From assembly GCA_944376715.1 (NCBI GenBank), contig CALWDO010000017.1:1-51241 (forward strand): a DNA stretch of 51,241 nt, in the 5' to 3' direction. The position numbers and the translations under genes are program-made. Shown piece after piece: positions 35,015 through 44,055 of this stretch. The notes beneath the pieces are model-generated. The model saw nothing but the letters and a program-made list of their open reading frames with translations. It did no database searches and was not told the origin of the DNA. Origin of the DNA: an uncultured Lachnoclostridium sp. (lineage in GTDB: Bacteria; Bacillota; Clostridia; Lachnospirales; Lachnospiraceae). The number at the start of each line of letters is the position of its first letter. The first letter of the stretch is position 1.

Positions 35015-37369
35015 TTACTCCCGTTCCTTCAAAAGCTCCACCGGAGAAATCCTTCTCAGCTTCCCCAACATCAGCCTGGAACTGACAAACACAGCCCCGA
35101 ACATCAGGACCGCCGACACTGCCAGGGCATCCACGCTCGCAAAATCCGGAATGCTGTACATTTCTGTAGTCATCGTAAGCGATATTGCCCTGCTTGCCGC
35201 GAAAGTCAGCGGTATTCCTATGATAATTCCCCCCGCAGTCAGAATCCACTGTCCTACGCTCAGGACTTCCAGACACTGTCCTGGACGGAGCCCCAGCATC
35301 ATCATCGTAGACAATTCCCTTTTCAATTCCTCAAAACTGATCAGCGCACTGGTATGCAGCACAGAAAGTCCGATCAGAATCCCTAAAAAAACCATGCACC
35401 CGATCATCAGTTCAAAACTTTGCATCATGGTATCCCATTTCTGCAGACGGATCTGCCGGCTCTGCACTCCGGCCACCACCGGCGATTCTTCAAACAGCTC
35501 TCGCACCTCTTCTTCTGCTCCCTGCGCAGTTTTCAAAAACAAACCGGTGCATACATCCCGGTATTCGCTGATCTTCCCAAGCCCTTCACAGGACATATAG
35601 ACAGTCGTTCCCAGATACTGTTCCAGGATTCCTGTCACCGCTGCGCTGGAAATACGTTCCTGAGGATATGCGATCTTTACATCAATCTGATCCCCCACCT
35701 TTACGTCAAGAGTTCTTGCCATATGAACAGATATTACCACTCCCTCGGAAGCTACGTGAAGAGTTCTTCCCTGTTCATCATACAGATGACAGAGCTCTGA
35801 ATCCCGGGGAATCGCCTGTACAGTCACATCCATCTCCGCCTCATCTCCCATCAAAACAGCGGGCACTTCCGCAAAAGGCTCCGCCCTCTCAATCAGGCTG
35901 CTCTGTACAGACCCGGTCACACGGGACGTTTTCAAAGGTTCTTCAAAATATACCGTATAATCTTGCTTTTGTAATTTCTGCAGATAATCCAGCAGATACA
36001 CATCCAGCAGAGAATTCATGGAGACCAGCGTAGCGGTGATCATAAACGCGCAGGCAATTCCAATCAGTGAAAGAACACTTCTTTTTTTATTTCTTCCAAT
36101 ACCCCGGACCGCCATAATTCCCGGAACTGTAAACAGATTCAAAAATCCGGGAATCCGTTCCGCCGCCGTGGCCTTTGCGCTCTTCGGCGCAGGAGGGCGC
36201 ATGGCTTCTGCCGGGGCTGACGCCGCCACCCGACGGGATGCCTGAAAGCTCACCAGCGCGCAAAAACTTCCGGCCAGCAAAATTCCAAAAAGCAGATACT
36301 TCATCGATATGGGGGCTGACGCCTCCGGAAGATTGAAATAAGTCCGGTAATACTCTACTAAAGGGCGGGCGCATACATTCCCCAGCAGACCGCCCGCTGC
36401 GCCTCCCAGCACCCCGATGAATGCTCCGTATCCCAGATAATGAATCCCTATGATTTTCCGCGGAATTCCCATAGCACGCATGGTACCGATCTGAATCCTC
36501 TGCTGATCCATCATTCTGTGCATGGTAATATACAGAATGATGGCGGCTACCGCCAGAAAAAGCACCGGAACCACCGCCGCCATAGCGTCCAGCTGCTCCA
36601 GTTCTGATTCCATAATAGAAGCCGAAGTCTGATCCTTTCTTCCATAAACTCGATAGCATCCATAAGGATCCAGAAGCGTTTCCACCTCTTCTTTCACATC
36701 TTCCACCGTATATCCCGGTAACAGAATAAAATCAAAATTATTGGCCAGATTTTCCATCCCGAACAGCTCCGCCATCGTATCGTAAGGTATGAACGCCGCG
36801 TCATAAGTCTCCGGATCCGGAATCATTTCCGCGATATTTCTTACAATATAAATATTCTCCGGAGATATGCCTCCCCCTGTAATCTCCAGTTCCACTTCCT
36901 TTCCGGAAATCAAAATCCGAAGCTTGTCCCCCGGTTCTAATCCTCTGGCATTTAAAAAAGCATTCCCTACTACCGCCTGCCGTTTCCCCTGAAGCGCGTC
37001 CGACCCCTGAAACAACATGGGCACATCCAGTCCTCCCGGTTCATAAGAGATCAGCAGCAGATATGCTTCTTCATCTCCGGTATCCGCCAGCCGGACTTCT
37101 TTCACGATTCTCCCGCCAGCCTGTCCGATCCCCGGTATCTGTTCCAGTCGGCGGCTCATGGCTGCGGGGGCTTCATGGACCTCCGCAAATCCGTCCGCAA
37201 AAGCGCTGGACTCGTACAGCGCCTTCTGAGACGCCGTCAGATGATCTGCCGCCACGGAAAGCACACAGTATCCGCAGAATCCCACACCTACCACAAGAAT
37301 ACAGATCAAATAGGCCGCAAGGCTTTTTCTCATATCCCGTACCATTTTAAGATACAACAGTTTTACCAT
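35015..37369 (-). CDS. FtsX-like ABC transporter permease, first exporter
   Basis: This 784-residue permease has a membrane helix at about 13-35 and two sets of three helices, each preceded by a large extracytoplasmic domain, the duplicated FtsX arrangement of lipid, lipoprotein or peptide exporters. FtsX-type sequence is seen around GTMRAMGIPRKIIGI and STMMMLGLRPGQCLEVL. ATG 37369 follows GGAGG by 7 nt, and its first bases overlap the ATPase stop by 7 nt, showing coupling. The substrate is unknown. Confidence 0.9.
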   Translation of the reverse strand: MVKLLYLKMVRDMRKSLAAYLICILVVGVGFCGYCVLSVAADHLTASQKALYESSAFADGFAEVHEAPAAMSRRLEQIPGIGQAGGRIVKEVRLADTGDEEAYLLLISYEPGGLDVPMLFQGSDALQGKRQAVVGNAFLNARGLEPGDKLRILISGKEVELEITGGGISPENIYIVRNIAEMIPDPETYDAAFIPYDTMAELFGMENLANNFDFILLPGYTVEDVKEEVETLLDPYGCYRVYGRKDQTSASIMESELEQLDAMAAVVPVLFLAVAAIILYITMHRMMDQQRIQIGTMRAMGIPRKIIGIHYLGYGAFIGVLGGAAGGLLGNVCARPLVEYYRTYFNLPEASAPISMKYLLFGILLAGSFCALVSFQASRRVAASAPAEAMRPPAPKSAKATAAERIPGFLNLFTVPGIMAVRGIGRNKKRSVLSLIGIACAFMITATLVSMNSLLDVYLLDYLQKLQKQDYTVYFEEPLKTSRVTGSVQSSLIERAEPFAEVPAVLMGDEAEMDVTVQAIPRDSELCHLYDEQGRTLHVASEGVVISVHMARTLDVKVGDQIDVKIAYPQERISSAAVTGILEQYLGTTVYMSCEGLGKISEYRDVCTGLFLKTAQGAEEEVRELFEESPVVAGVQSRQIRLQKWDTMMQSFELMIGCMVFLGILIGLSVLHTSALISFEELKRELSTMMMLGLRPGQCLEVLSVGQWILTAGGIIIGIPLTFAASRAISLTMTTEMYSIPDFASVDALAVSAVLMFGAVFVSSRLMLGKLRRISPVELLKERE

Positions 37370-38070
37370 TGCAGTTCCTCCGCAGCAACCGGACAACGAT
37401 TCGTTTCCACACGTACGATTTTTCCATCTTTCATATGAAAGACCCGATCCGCTACTCTTGCCATCTCCGCATTATGAGTAATAGTGACGACAGGACATCC
37501 CAGCCGCTCCCTTACTTCCAGCAAAAGCTTCACTACTGCAATACTGTTTCTGGAATCTAAAGCTCCTGTAGGTTCATCACAGAGCAGAATCTCCGGATTT
37601 TTGACAATCGCCCTGGCTATAGAGACTCTCTGTTGTTCGCCGCCCGACATCTGGGAAGGAAAATGTTTCATCCGGTCTGAAAGCCCTACCAGTTCCAACA
37701 CCTCCCCAGCACTGCGGGCCCCTTTCGTAATACTAGCCGCCAGTTCTACATTTTCTTTCGCAGTCAGAGTCGGAATCAGATGAAAGAACTGAAACACAAA
37801 TCCTACCGCATCCTTTCGGTAATCCGAAAGCTGTTCCGACGTAAAATCCGATATCTTCTGTTCTCTGTAATACAATTCTCCTTCACTTGGACGGTCCATC
37901 CCGCCCATCAGATTCAGCATGGTGCTTTTCCCCGAGCCGGAAGGTCCCAGCACTACAATAAATTCTCCCGGCAGGATTTCAAAAGAAACCTGATCCAAAG
38001 CTCTCACGGTCACACCGTCTCCCTCGTACCATCTGCTCAGATCTTTCCCTTTCAGTACCCATCCGTTCAT
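37363..38070 (-). CDS. ABC transporter ATP-binding protein, first exporter
   Basis: This 235-residue ATPase of the LolD/MacB/FtsE class has Walker A GPSGSGKST at about 42-50, signature MSGGEQQRVSIARAI and Walker B ILLCDEPTGALD. It drives the FtsX-like permease encoded directly after it. The start ATG at 38070 follows AGGAGG. It is the first gene of a three-gene operon (ATPase, permease, adaptor) with a promoter at 38109-38137, divergent from csoR. Confidence 0.94.
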   Translation of the reverse strand: MNGWVLKGKDLSRWYEGDGVTVRALDQVSFEILPGEFIVVLGPSGSGKSTMLNLMGGMDRPSEGELYYREQKISDFTSEQLSDYRKDAVGFVFQFFHLIPTLTAKENVELAASITKGARSAGEVLELVGLSDRMKHFPSQMSGGEQQRVSIARAIVKNPEILLCDEPTGALDSRNSIAVVKLLLEVRERLGCPVVTITHNAEMARVADRVFHMKDGKIVRVETNRCPVAAEELQW

Positions 38071-38108
38071 TTATATATCCTCCTGAACGTACTGTTTCAT
38101 TCTCACTC

Positions 38109-38137
38109 ACTATCGCATGGTTTCCTCTTTCTGTCAA
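38109..38137 (-). promoter_or_regulatory. Sigma-A-like promoter for the first ABC exporter
   Basis: On the minus strand, a perfect TTGACA (38132-38137) and GATAGT (38109-38114) are 17 bp apart. The predicted start near 38102 is about 32 nt before the ATPase ATG. Confidence 0.75.
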
Positions 38138-38177
38138 CACAGGCGCAGGTGATCTTCCGTGAAAAAATATCTCATTC

Positions 38178-38206
38178 TTGACAAAGGAAAAAAATTAAAA
38201 GATAAT
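38178..38206 (+). promoter_or_regulatory. Sigma-A-like promoter for csoR
   Basis: TTGACA (38178-38183) and GATAAT (38201-38206) are 17 bp apart. Transcription would start near 38213, just before the palindrome at 38218-38233, so a bound repressor would block initiation or early elongation. Confidence 0.78.
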
Positions 38207-38217
38207 GATTAATACAA

Positions 38218-38233
38218 ATACCCCCAAGGGTAT
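38218..38233. promoter_or_regulatory. Likely CsoR operator palindrome
   Basis: ATACCC-CCAA-GGGTAT is a perfect 6-bp inverted repeat with a 4-bp centre, just downstream of the csoR -10. G/C tracts flanked by TA-rich ends resemble known CsoR-family operators. Autorepression is the simplest reading. Confidence 0.7.
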
Positions 38234-38251
38234 GCACAGGAGGTGGAAGAT

Positions 38252-38527
38252 ATGAAACAATGCATGGATGCCGACAATCTTCACCGGCGTCTGAAAAAGA
38301 TCATCGGCCAGGTACAGGCCATCGACCGCATGATTGATGAAGATATTCCCTGTGAAGATATCCTTTCACAGATAAATGCCGCAAAATCCGCGCTTCACAG
38401 AGCAGGCCAGATCGTCCTGGAAGGACATATCAAGCACTGCGTCCGGGATGGTATCGAGCATGGTGACGCCGATAAGACCATCGCCAGTTTCACAAAGGCA
38501 GTGGAACGGTTTGCAAATATGAATTAG
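38252..38527 (+). CDS. csoR: CsoR-family metal-sensing repressor
   Basis: This 91-residue all-helical repressor of the CsoR/RcnR/FrmR family keeps the copper(I) triad spacing: C34, H59 and C63 (x24 and x3). The family helix LHRRLKKIIGQVQAIDRMI is clear. The triad argues for copper sensing over sulfur sensing (CstR, which lacks the His) or formaldehyde sensing. AGGAGG lies 8 nt before ATG 38252. No copper pump or chaperone gene is adjacent; the gene has its own promoter, operator and terminator. It lies between two ABC exporter operons, whose regulation by it is only a possibility. Confidence 0.9.
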   Translation: MKQCMDADNLHRRLKKIIGQVQAIDRMIDEDIPCEDILSQINAAKSALHRAGQIVLEGHIKHCVRDGIEHGDADKTIASFTKAVERFANMN

Positions 38528-38532
38528 GCCCC

Positions 38533-38576
38533 AAAAAGGGATCTGTCCGACTTTCCTGCCGGGACAGATCCCTTTT
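38533..38576. terminator. Bidirectional terminator between csoR and the MacB-like permease gene
   Basis: AAAAGGGATCTGTCC (38534-38548) and GGACAGATCCCTTTT (38562-38576) form a perfect 15-bp stem around a 13-nt loop. A/T tracts on both sides let it serve csoR on plus and the second exporter on minus. Confidence 0.92.
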
Positions 38577-38589
38577 CCGTACACTTTAT

Positions 38590-39798
38590 TTAATTCATTC
38601 TCAACGCCTCAATAGGATTCATCCGGGCCGCCTTTTTAGCCGGATAGATTCCAAAAAAGATGCCTACCGCCGATGAGAAGAGCGTCGCTCCCACGATAGC
38701 GCTCACACTGACGGCAGGGGCGAACCCTACCATAGGAATCGAGCATATTCCGTACGCTCCGGCAATTCCCAGGGTAATTCCTATCAGGCCGCCGATACAG
38801 GTAATAATCGCCGATTCCGCCAGAAACTGTATCAGAATCGACTTTGTTCTGGCCCCAAGTGCTTTGCGGATACCGATCTCACGGGTACGTTCCGTCACTG
38901 ACACCAACATGATATTCATGACTCCAATGCCGCCTACCAGCAGAGAAATCGCAGCCACCAGCATAATAAAGATCGTGATCATGTCCAGCACCTGAGACAC
39001 CGCTGCCATCTGGCTGTCAAAGTCTTCCATCAGAAACGCATCCTGTCCCACCATATCATGACGGCTTTCCAGCAGCCGGATCGCTTCTTCCGCAACCTGA
39101 GTCGTATACCCGGTCTCTCCAAATATATACACGGAATCCGTATCATTGTACGTCGCCCAGTAAGAATCGGAAGTTAAGGGAACCGAGATGTCCAGATAGC
39201 TTCCGGTTCCGGTTGAGACAAAGGTCCCTTCCAATGCCTGTTTGACGCCAACAATCCGCATATCTTTGATCTCGCTTCCATCGTCCATCTCAAACGTCAT
39301 GCCTACCACATCCGCGGTGCCGAACATCTGAATCGCAGATTCCTCCGCGATCACAGCCACATCCTGACCTGCGTCATAGTCGTCCCAGGAAAACCATGAA
39401 CCATAGAGCATGGTAGGATTCGTGGCATTCCGGTAATCCGGATTGGCATAGTCCACCAGTGCTTCAAAATTTCCTTTGGGTGTCTCAACTGCATTCAGCA
39501 TACTGTAGACGGAGCTGGCCCCCTTTACATGATCCAGTCCGCGCAATGCCTCCCGATCCTCCTCTGTGATCACCGGAATCTCGCCTTCCAGATTGCTGTT
39601 GGCATAAATATAAATCTGTCCTCCGGCAACAGAAGACAGTTCATCTTCCATCGCCGTCTTGGCTCCATTCCCGATGGACATGATCAGGATCACCGAAGAA
39701 ACGCCGATGATGATACCCAGCATGGTGAGAAACGATCTTCCCCGGTTCATCCGGATGTCACTGACCGCCATCTTCAAATATTCCCAAAGCTGTCCCAT
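38590..39798 (-). CDS. MacB-like ABC transporter permease, second exporter
   Basis: This 402-residue permease has the MacB/FtsX layout: one N-terminal helix (about 22-44), a large extracytoplasmic domain (about 45-275) and three C-terminal helices. The motif VTERTREIGIRKALGA is the hallmark coupling region. It starts 3 nt after the adaptor gene with GGAGG 8 nt before the ATG. It works with the adaptor at 39802-41262 and the ATPase at 41237-41974. The substrate is unknown; antimicrobial peptide or lipid export are usual guesses. Confidence 0.93.
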   Translation of the reverse strand: MGQLWEYLKMAVSDIRMNRGRSFLTMLGIIIGVSSVILIMSIGNGAKTAMEDELSSVAGGQIYIYANSNLEGEIPVITEEDREALRGLDHVKGASSVYSMLNAVETPKGNFEALVDYANPDYRNATNPTMLYGSWFSWDDYDAGQDVAVIAEESAIQMFGTADVVGMTFEMDDGSEIKDMRIVGVKQALEGTFVSTGTGSYLDISVPLTSDSYWATYNDTDSVYIFGETGYTTQVAEEAIRLLESRHDMVGQDAFLMEDFDSQMAAVSQVLDMITIFIMLVAAISLLVGGIGVMNIMLVSVTERTREIGIRKALGARTKSILIQFLAESAIITCIGGLIGITLGIAGAYGICSIPMVGFAPAVSVSAIVGATLFSSAVGIFFGIYPAKKAARMNPIEALRMN

Positions 39799-39801
39799 GC
39801 G

Positions 39802-41262
39802 TCAGCCCTCCACTGCCGTAACCTGGGCTCCTTCTTCCAGACCGGTTCCGATACTCAAGACTACTTGTTCCGTCCCGTCCAGGCCGCTTTTGATCTCCAC
39901 CAGTTCTGAAGAAGAAATACCCGTCTCCACGGTTCTGGTCTCCAGCACCCCGTTGTTGACCACATATACAAAGCTGCCATCCTTGCCCACATTTACTGCT
40001 TCTATAGGCACTGCGATCACATTTTCCGCCTTATTGCCTTCGATCGTCACTTTCGCATCCACTCCCAGGAAGATGTCCGCGTCCGGATTGTCGATATGTA
40101 TCTCACCTTCCACCACAGATGCGCCTTTATCATTCTTGGTGGCAGATTTGCTGATTCTGGTCACAGTGCCTTCATATTCTTTGTCCACTACAGTGATCAC
40201 TGCTTTCTGCCCTTCTTTTACCTTCTCCAGATCACTCTTGTTCAGAGAAATGATCACGCAGACGTCTTCGTTGCTTTCCACGGTCAGAAGCTCGCCGTTC
40301 TCTTCCGCGACGCCGCCTTCTACCGCCTTGATATCCGTGACCACACCGCCGAACTCTGCCTTCAGACCGTCTTTTACTTCCTCCACAGCGTTTTCTACTT
40401 TATCCGCCTGCAGCGCTGCCAGATCTTTGGTTGCCGTCACCTGTTTCTTTGCGCTGGCTGTAAGCACCGCATCCTCGGAAGCCGACTGGATAGATTTCTG
40501 CTCCGCCAGGTTGCTCTCGAACTCTGCCAGTTCTTCCTGTTTCTGCGTCAGATCGTTATTCGCCTGATCGATCATGGACTGCAGCTCCGCGGAGCGGTCT
40601 TCCCATCCTTCTTTCTGCGCATCTCTCAGATGGCATCCAAGATCCGTCACATACTGTCTCAGGGCGCTTACGCTGGCTTTCCAGTCCGCCACCTGCTGCT
40701 CCAGGATCTCCACGTCATGGCTGGAACGGCTGTACTCCGCCGCTTCCGCAGCGCTCTTGTTCACCGTATCCTGATAGCTGTAATATGCTTCATCATTCTG
40801 CAGCGACGCTTCCTGCCTGCGTTCCTCCAGATCCGCGGCGTCATATGTCAGCAATACGTCGCCTGCCGCCACAGTATCTCCCACATTCACCTGGCACTCT
40901 CCCACTTTCGCGCTGAGCGGGGAAAAATAGGTTTTCTTTACCTCTGTCTGCACTGTACCGCTGGTGTCCACCGTCTGTTCAATGGTCGCCGTTTCCGCGC
41001 CGCGGACCGTCACTACCGGAAGCGGGGACGGAGCAAGCATCCTGCTGATGATAAAAAGCGCCAGGCAGGCCGCCACCGCGCCCATGATGATCTTTTTCCT
41101 TCTTTCTTTCTTCTGTGCCGGAGTCAGAACTGTTTTTTCCTTTTTCTTCCGGCCCTTCTTCAGAGCAGGCGCCGTATCTTCCAGAGAGACCAGTTCCAGG
41201 CCTTCCTGGTTCTCGATGATCTCGGTCTCTTCTTTTTTATGATTTTTCAAGAACTTTTTCAT
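39802..41262 (-). CDS. HlyD/MacA-like efflux adaptor, second exporter
   Basis: This 486-residue adaptor has a basic cytoplasmic N-terminus, a membrane segment at about 67-85, lipoyl-like halves around a long coiled coil (about 150-270) and C-terminal beta domains (DIFLGVDAKVTIEG, NVIAVPIEAV). The C-terminus ends without any catalytic motif. ATG 41262 is favoured by GGAAGGG close upstream; ATG 41283 in the same frame lacks one. The gene overlaps the end of the ATPase gene, so translation is likely coupled. Confidence 0.88.
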   Translation of the reverse strand: MKKFLKNHKKEETEIIENQEGLELVSLEDTAPALKKGRKKKEKTVLTPAQKKERRKKIIMGAVAACLALFIISRMLAPSPLPVVTVRGAETATIEQTVDTSGTVQTEVKKTYFSPLSAKVGECQVNVGDTVAAGDVLLTYDAADLEERRQEASLQNDEAYYSYQDTVNKSAAEAAEYSRSSHDVEILEQQVADWKASVSALRQYVTDLGCHLRDAQKEGWEDRSAELQSMIDQANNDLTQKQEELAEFESNLAEQKSIQSASEDAVLTASAKKQVTATKDLAALQADKVENAVEEVKDGLKAEFGGVVTDIKAVEGGVAEENGELLTVESNEDVCVIISLNKSDLEKVKEGQKAVITVVDKEYEGTVTRISKSATKNDKGASVVEGEIHIDNPDADIFLGVDAKVTIEGNKAENVIAVPIEAVNVGKDGSFVYVVNNGVLETRTVETGISSSELVEIKSGLDGTEQVVLSIGTGLEEGAQVTAVEG

Positions 41263-41974
41263 ACCCTTCCGTTTCTCCTTCATTCATATAGTCTGCTTCG
41301 ATTCTTCCATCCTTAATCCGGATCACCCTCTTTACCTGAGCGGCGATATCATTGTCATGCGTGATCAGGATTACTGTCCTTCCGCTTTTATGCAGATCTT
41401 TCAGCACGCTCATAATATCCTGGGTGGAATGAGAATCCAGATTTCCTGTGGGCTCATCCGCCAGAATCACCGGCGGCCTGGCCGCAATCGCCCGGGCGAT
41501 CGCCACTCTCTGCTGCTGTCCTCCGGACATTTCATTGGGCTTGTGATTAATCCGGTGGGACAGCCCCACCGTCTCCAGCGCGTCCAGCGCCAGCGCCTCC
41601 CTTTCTTTCCTCCCGACTCCCCGGTAGATCAGCGGCAGTTCCACATTTTCCCTGGCCGTCAGATTCGGGATCAGATTAAATCCCTGAAAGATGAAACCGA
41701 TCTCCAGATTCCGGATATCGGACAGTTCATCATCAGTCAGATGGGACACATCTTTTCCGTTCAGGTAATAGCTTCCGGATGTAGGAACGTCCAGACACCC
41801 CAGCATATTCATCAATGTGGACTTTCCGGAACCCGAGTGACCGATGATCGCCACAAATTCTCCCCTGTTGATCTTCAGGCTCACATGGTCCAGAGCACGC
41901 ACCTCATTCTCGCCGGGATTGTATATCTTACACATGTCCCGTACTTCCACCAGCGTCTCCAAAGCGCCATACAC
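41237..41974 (-). CDS. MacB-type ABC transporter ATP-binding protein, second exporter
   Basis: This ATPase of up to 245 residues has Walker [10 protein letters not shown], the signature [16 protein letters not shown] and Walker [13 protein letters not shown]. The [19 protein letters not shown] start is typical for MacB-type ATPases of clostridia. The start is not certain: ATG 41974 has AGGAG only 3 nt away, while GTG 41950 has GGAG at 6 nt and would give a more typical N-terminus. It heads the operon ATPase-adaptor-permease, under the inverted repeat region at 42005-42044. Confidence 0.92.
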   Translation of the reverse strand: MYGALETLVEVRDMCKIYNPGENEVRALDHVSLKINRGEFVAIIGHSGSGKSTLMNMLGCLDVPTSGSYYLNGKDVSHLTDDELSDIRNLEIGFIFQGFNLIPNLTARENVELPLIYRGVGRKEREALALDALETVGLSHRINHKPNEMSGGQQQRVAIARAIAARPPVILADEPTGNLDSHSTQDIMSVLKDLHKSGRTVILITHDNDIAAQVKRVIRIKDGRIEADYMNEGETEGYEKVLEKS

Positions 41975-42007
41975 TCCTCTCTCTGCCTCATTCTGGTTTG
42001 TATCAAT

Positions 42008-42035
42008 ATATTATTGTTTTAATCATCTAATACAA
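42008..42035 (-). promoter_or_regulatory. Promoter candidate for the second ABC exporter
   Basis: On the minus strand, TTGTAT (42030-42035) and TAATAT (42008-42013) are 16 bp apart, inside the inverted repeat. It faces the ATPase gene starting at 41974. Confidence 0.6.
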
Positions 42036-42041
42036 TAATAT
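42014..42041 (+). promoter_or_regulatory. Mirror-image plus-strand promoter candidate
   Basis: Because the region is palindromic, plus-strand TTGTTT (42014-42019) and TAATAT (42036-42041), also 16 bp apart, overlap the minus-strand promoter almost exactly. It would read toward the flavodiiron gene with a leader of about 215 nt. Whether it is used is unknown. Confidence 0.4.
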
Positions 42042-42197
42042 ATTTTCGTTTGTCTGTCAAGATGACTCCTTCGGACTTTCTATAAGATAACATACTTTTT
42101 TTCAAAAATGCGGATCTTTGGAAATTCTTAAGAAAACTTCACCTTTCTTTAGGCTGTGTAAAAAAATGAATTGTATCTTTCCCCTTCCCATGCTTTT

Positions 42198-42206
42198 TGA
42201 TATAAT
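42198..42206 (+). promoter_or_regulatory. Extended -10 element upstream of the flavodiiron gene
   Basis: TGATATAAT is a perfect TATAAT with an extended TG. No good -35 is seen at 16-18 bp. Transcription would start near 42213, about 50 nt before the ATG at 42262. Confidence 0.55.
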
Positions 42207-42261
42207 AATAACGAACTTGCAAATCATAAAAACTTTACTAAGAAAACGGAGGTTTCTATCT

Positions 42262-44055
42262 ATGCCAAACATTACCGAAAGCATCCGCTATGTGGGTGTC
42301 AACGACCATCAGGTAGACTTGTTCGAAGGACAGTATGTGGTCCCCAATGGTATGTCTTACAATTCCTATGTGATCCTGGACGAAAAGGTCGCTGTCATGG
42401 ACACGGTGGATATCAATTTCACTCACGAATGGCTGGACAATGTAGCCAATGTCCTGAACGGACGCAAGCCGGATTATCTGGTCGTACAGCATATGGAGCC
42501 GGATCATGCGGCAAATATCCAGAATTTTGTAAATACTTATCCGGACACCGTTGTAGTATCCACGGAGAAAGCATTTGCCATGATGGACAACTTCTTCGAT
42601 ATGGATATTGAGAACCGCAAACTGGTCGCAGAAAACGGAGGTTCCCTGTCTCTGGGCAGCCACGTGCTCAATTTTGTCTACGCGCCCATGGTACACTGGC
42701 CGGAGGTTATGGTGACTTATGAGAGCACGGAAAAGGTTCTGTTCTCCGCAGACGGCTTCGGCAAATTCGGCGCTCTGGATGCGGAGGAAGACTGGGACGA
42801 CGAATCCCGCCGCTATTACATCGGCATCGTTGGAAAATACGGCGCTCAGGTGCAGGCTCTCTTAAAGGCGGCATCCGGACTGGATATCTCTATCATCTGC
42901 CCGCTGCATGGACCGATCCTCACTGAAAACCTGGGCCACTATCTGGAGAAATACAATATCTGGTCCTCCTACGCAGTGGAAGAAGAAGGCATCATGATCG
43001 CCTATACTTCTGTATATGGCCATACAAAAAAAGCAGTGGAGATTCTGGCAGAGAAACTGAAAGCAAAGGGATGTCCGAAAGTTGTAGTCTACGACCTGGC
43101 AAGAGACGACATGTCCAAGGCCGTTGCGGATGCTTTCCGTTACGGCAAACTGGTACTCGCTACTACCACTTACAATGCCGGCATCTTCCCGTTCATGAGA
43201 GATTTCATCGAACATTTGACCGAGCGTAATTATCAGAACCGCACCATCGGCCTGATTGAGAATGGTTCCTGGTCCCCGCTGGCAGCCAAAGTTATGAAGA
43301 ACATGTTCGCCGACAGCAAGAAGATCTCCTGGCTGAACAATACCGTCCGAATCATGTCCGCTGTGAAGAGCGAAACGCAGGACCAGCTGGAAGCTATGGC
43401 AGACGAGCTTTGCCGCGAATATATCGCCCAGTCTCCGGAAGCAGCCAACAAGAACGACCTGACCGCTCTGTTCCGGATCGGATACGGCCTGTACGTGGTT
43501 ACTTCCAACGACGGTAAAAAGGACAACGGCCTGATTGTCAACACAGTTACCCAGGTATCCGACAATCCCAACCGTGTAGCTGTCAATATTAACAAGGCAA
43601 ATTATTCCCATCACGTGATCAAACAGACCGGCATCATGAATGTGAACTGCCTCTCTGTAGAAGCTCCGTTCTCTGTATTCCAGAACTTCGGTTTCCAGAG
43701 CGGCCGTGTAGCGGACAAATTTGCAGGATGGGCAGAGGTACGTTCGGACAACGGCCTGCGCATCCTTCCCAAATACATCAACGCTGTTATTTCTCTGAAG
43801 GTAGAACAGTACGTGGATCTGGGATCTCACGGCATGTTCATCTGCTCTGTGGCAGAGGCGCGCGTCATGAGCGACAAGGATACCATGACCTACACCTACT
43901 ATCAGAACAACGTAAAACCGAAGCCTCAGACCGAAGGCAAGAAAGGTTTTGTCTGCAAGGTATGCGGATATATCTACGAAGGCGATGTGCTTCCGGATGA
44001 TTTCATATGCCCGCTGTGCAAACACGGAGCGGTTGACTTTGAACCGATTCAGTAA
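42262..44055 (+). CDS. Flavodiiron protein fused to flavin reductase-like and rubredoxin domains
   Basis: This 597-residue protein reduces O2 and/or NO in anaerobes. The N-terminal beta-lactamase-like diiron domain (about 1-240) has the ligands H77, E79, D81, H82, H145, D164 and H216. A flavodoxin domain follows (about 244-390, IAYTSVYGHTKKAVE), then a flavin reductase-like domain (about 410-550) and a C-terminal rubredoxin with two CxxC pairs (FVCKVCGYIY, FICPLCKHG). The fusion puts the electron-entry modules on the same chain as the oxygen-reducing core. ATG 42262 has GGAGG at 9 nt. It is monocistronic and the only large metabolic gene on the plus strand here. Confidence 0.95.
   Translation: MPNITESIRYVGVNDHQVDLFEGQYVVPNGMSYNSYVILDEKVAVMDTVDINFTHEWLDNVANVLNGRKPDYLVVQHMEPDHAANIQNFVNTYPDTVVVSTEKAFAMMDNFFDMDIENRKLVAENGGSLSLGSHVLNFVYAPMVHWPEVMVTYESTEKVLFSADGFGKFGALDAEEDWDDESRRYYIGIVGKYGAQVQALLKAASGLDISIICPLHGPILTENLGHYLEKYNIWSSYAVEEEGIMIAYTSVYGHTKKAVEILAEKLKAKGCPKVVVYDLARDDMSKAVADAFRYGKLVLATTTYNAGIFPFMRDFIEHLTERNYQNRTIGLIENGSWSPLAAKVMKNMFADSKKISWLNNTVRIMSAVKSETQDQLEAMADELCREYIAQSPEAANKNDLTALFRIGYGLYVVTSNDGKKDNGLIVNTVTQVSDNPNRVAVNINKANYSHHVIKQTGIMNVNCLSVEAPFSVFQNFGFQSGRVADKFAGWAEVRSDNGLRILPKYINAVISLKVEQYVDLGSHGMFICSVAEARVMSDKDTMTYTYYQNNVKPKPQTEGKKGFVCKVCGYIYEGDVLPDDFICPLCKHGAVDFEPIQ

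Larger units (their letters stand above)
42005..42044. repeat. Perfect 13-bp inverted repeat, likely operator
   Basis: AATATATTATTGT (42005-42017) and ACAATAATATATT (42032-42044) are exact reverse complements separated by 14 bp. The arms cover the -35 and -10 candidates of promoters on both strands. No regulator gene is adjacent; a MarR-like or other dimeric repressor is a reasonable but unproven binder. The rest of the 41975-42261 gap holds promoter elements only. Confidence 0.8.
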
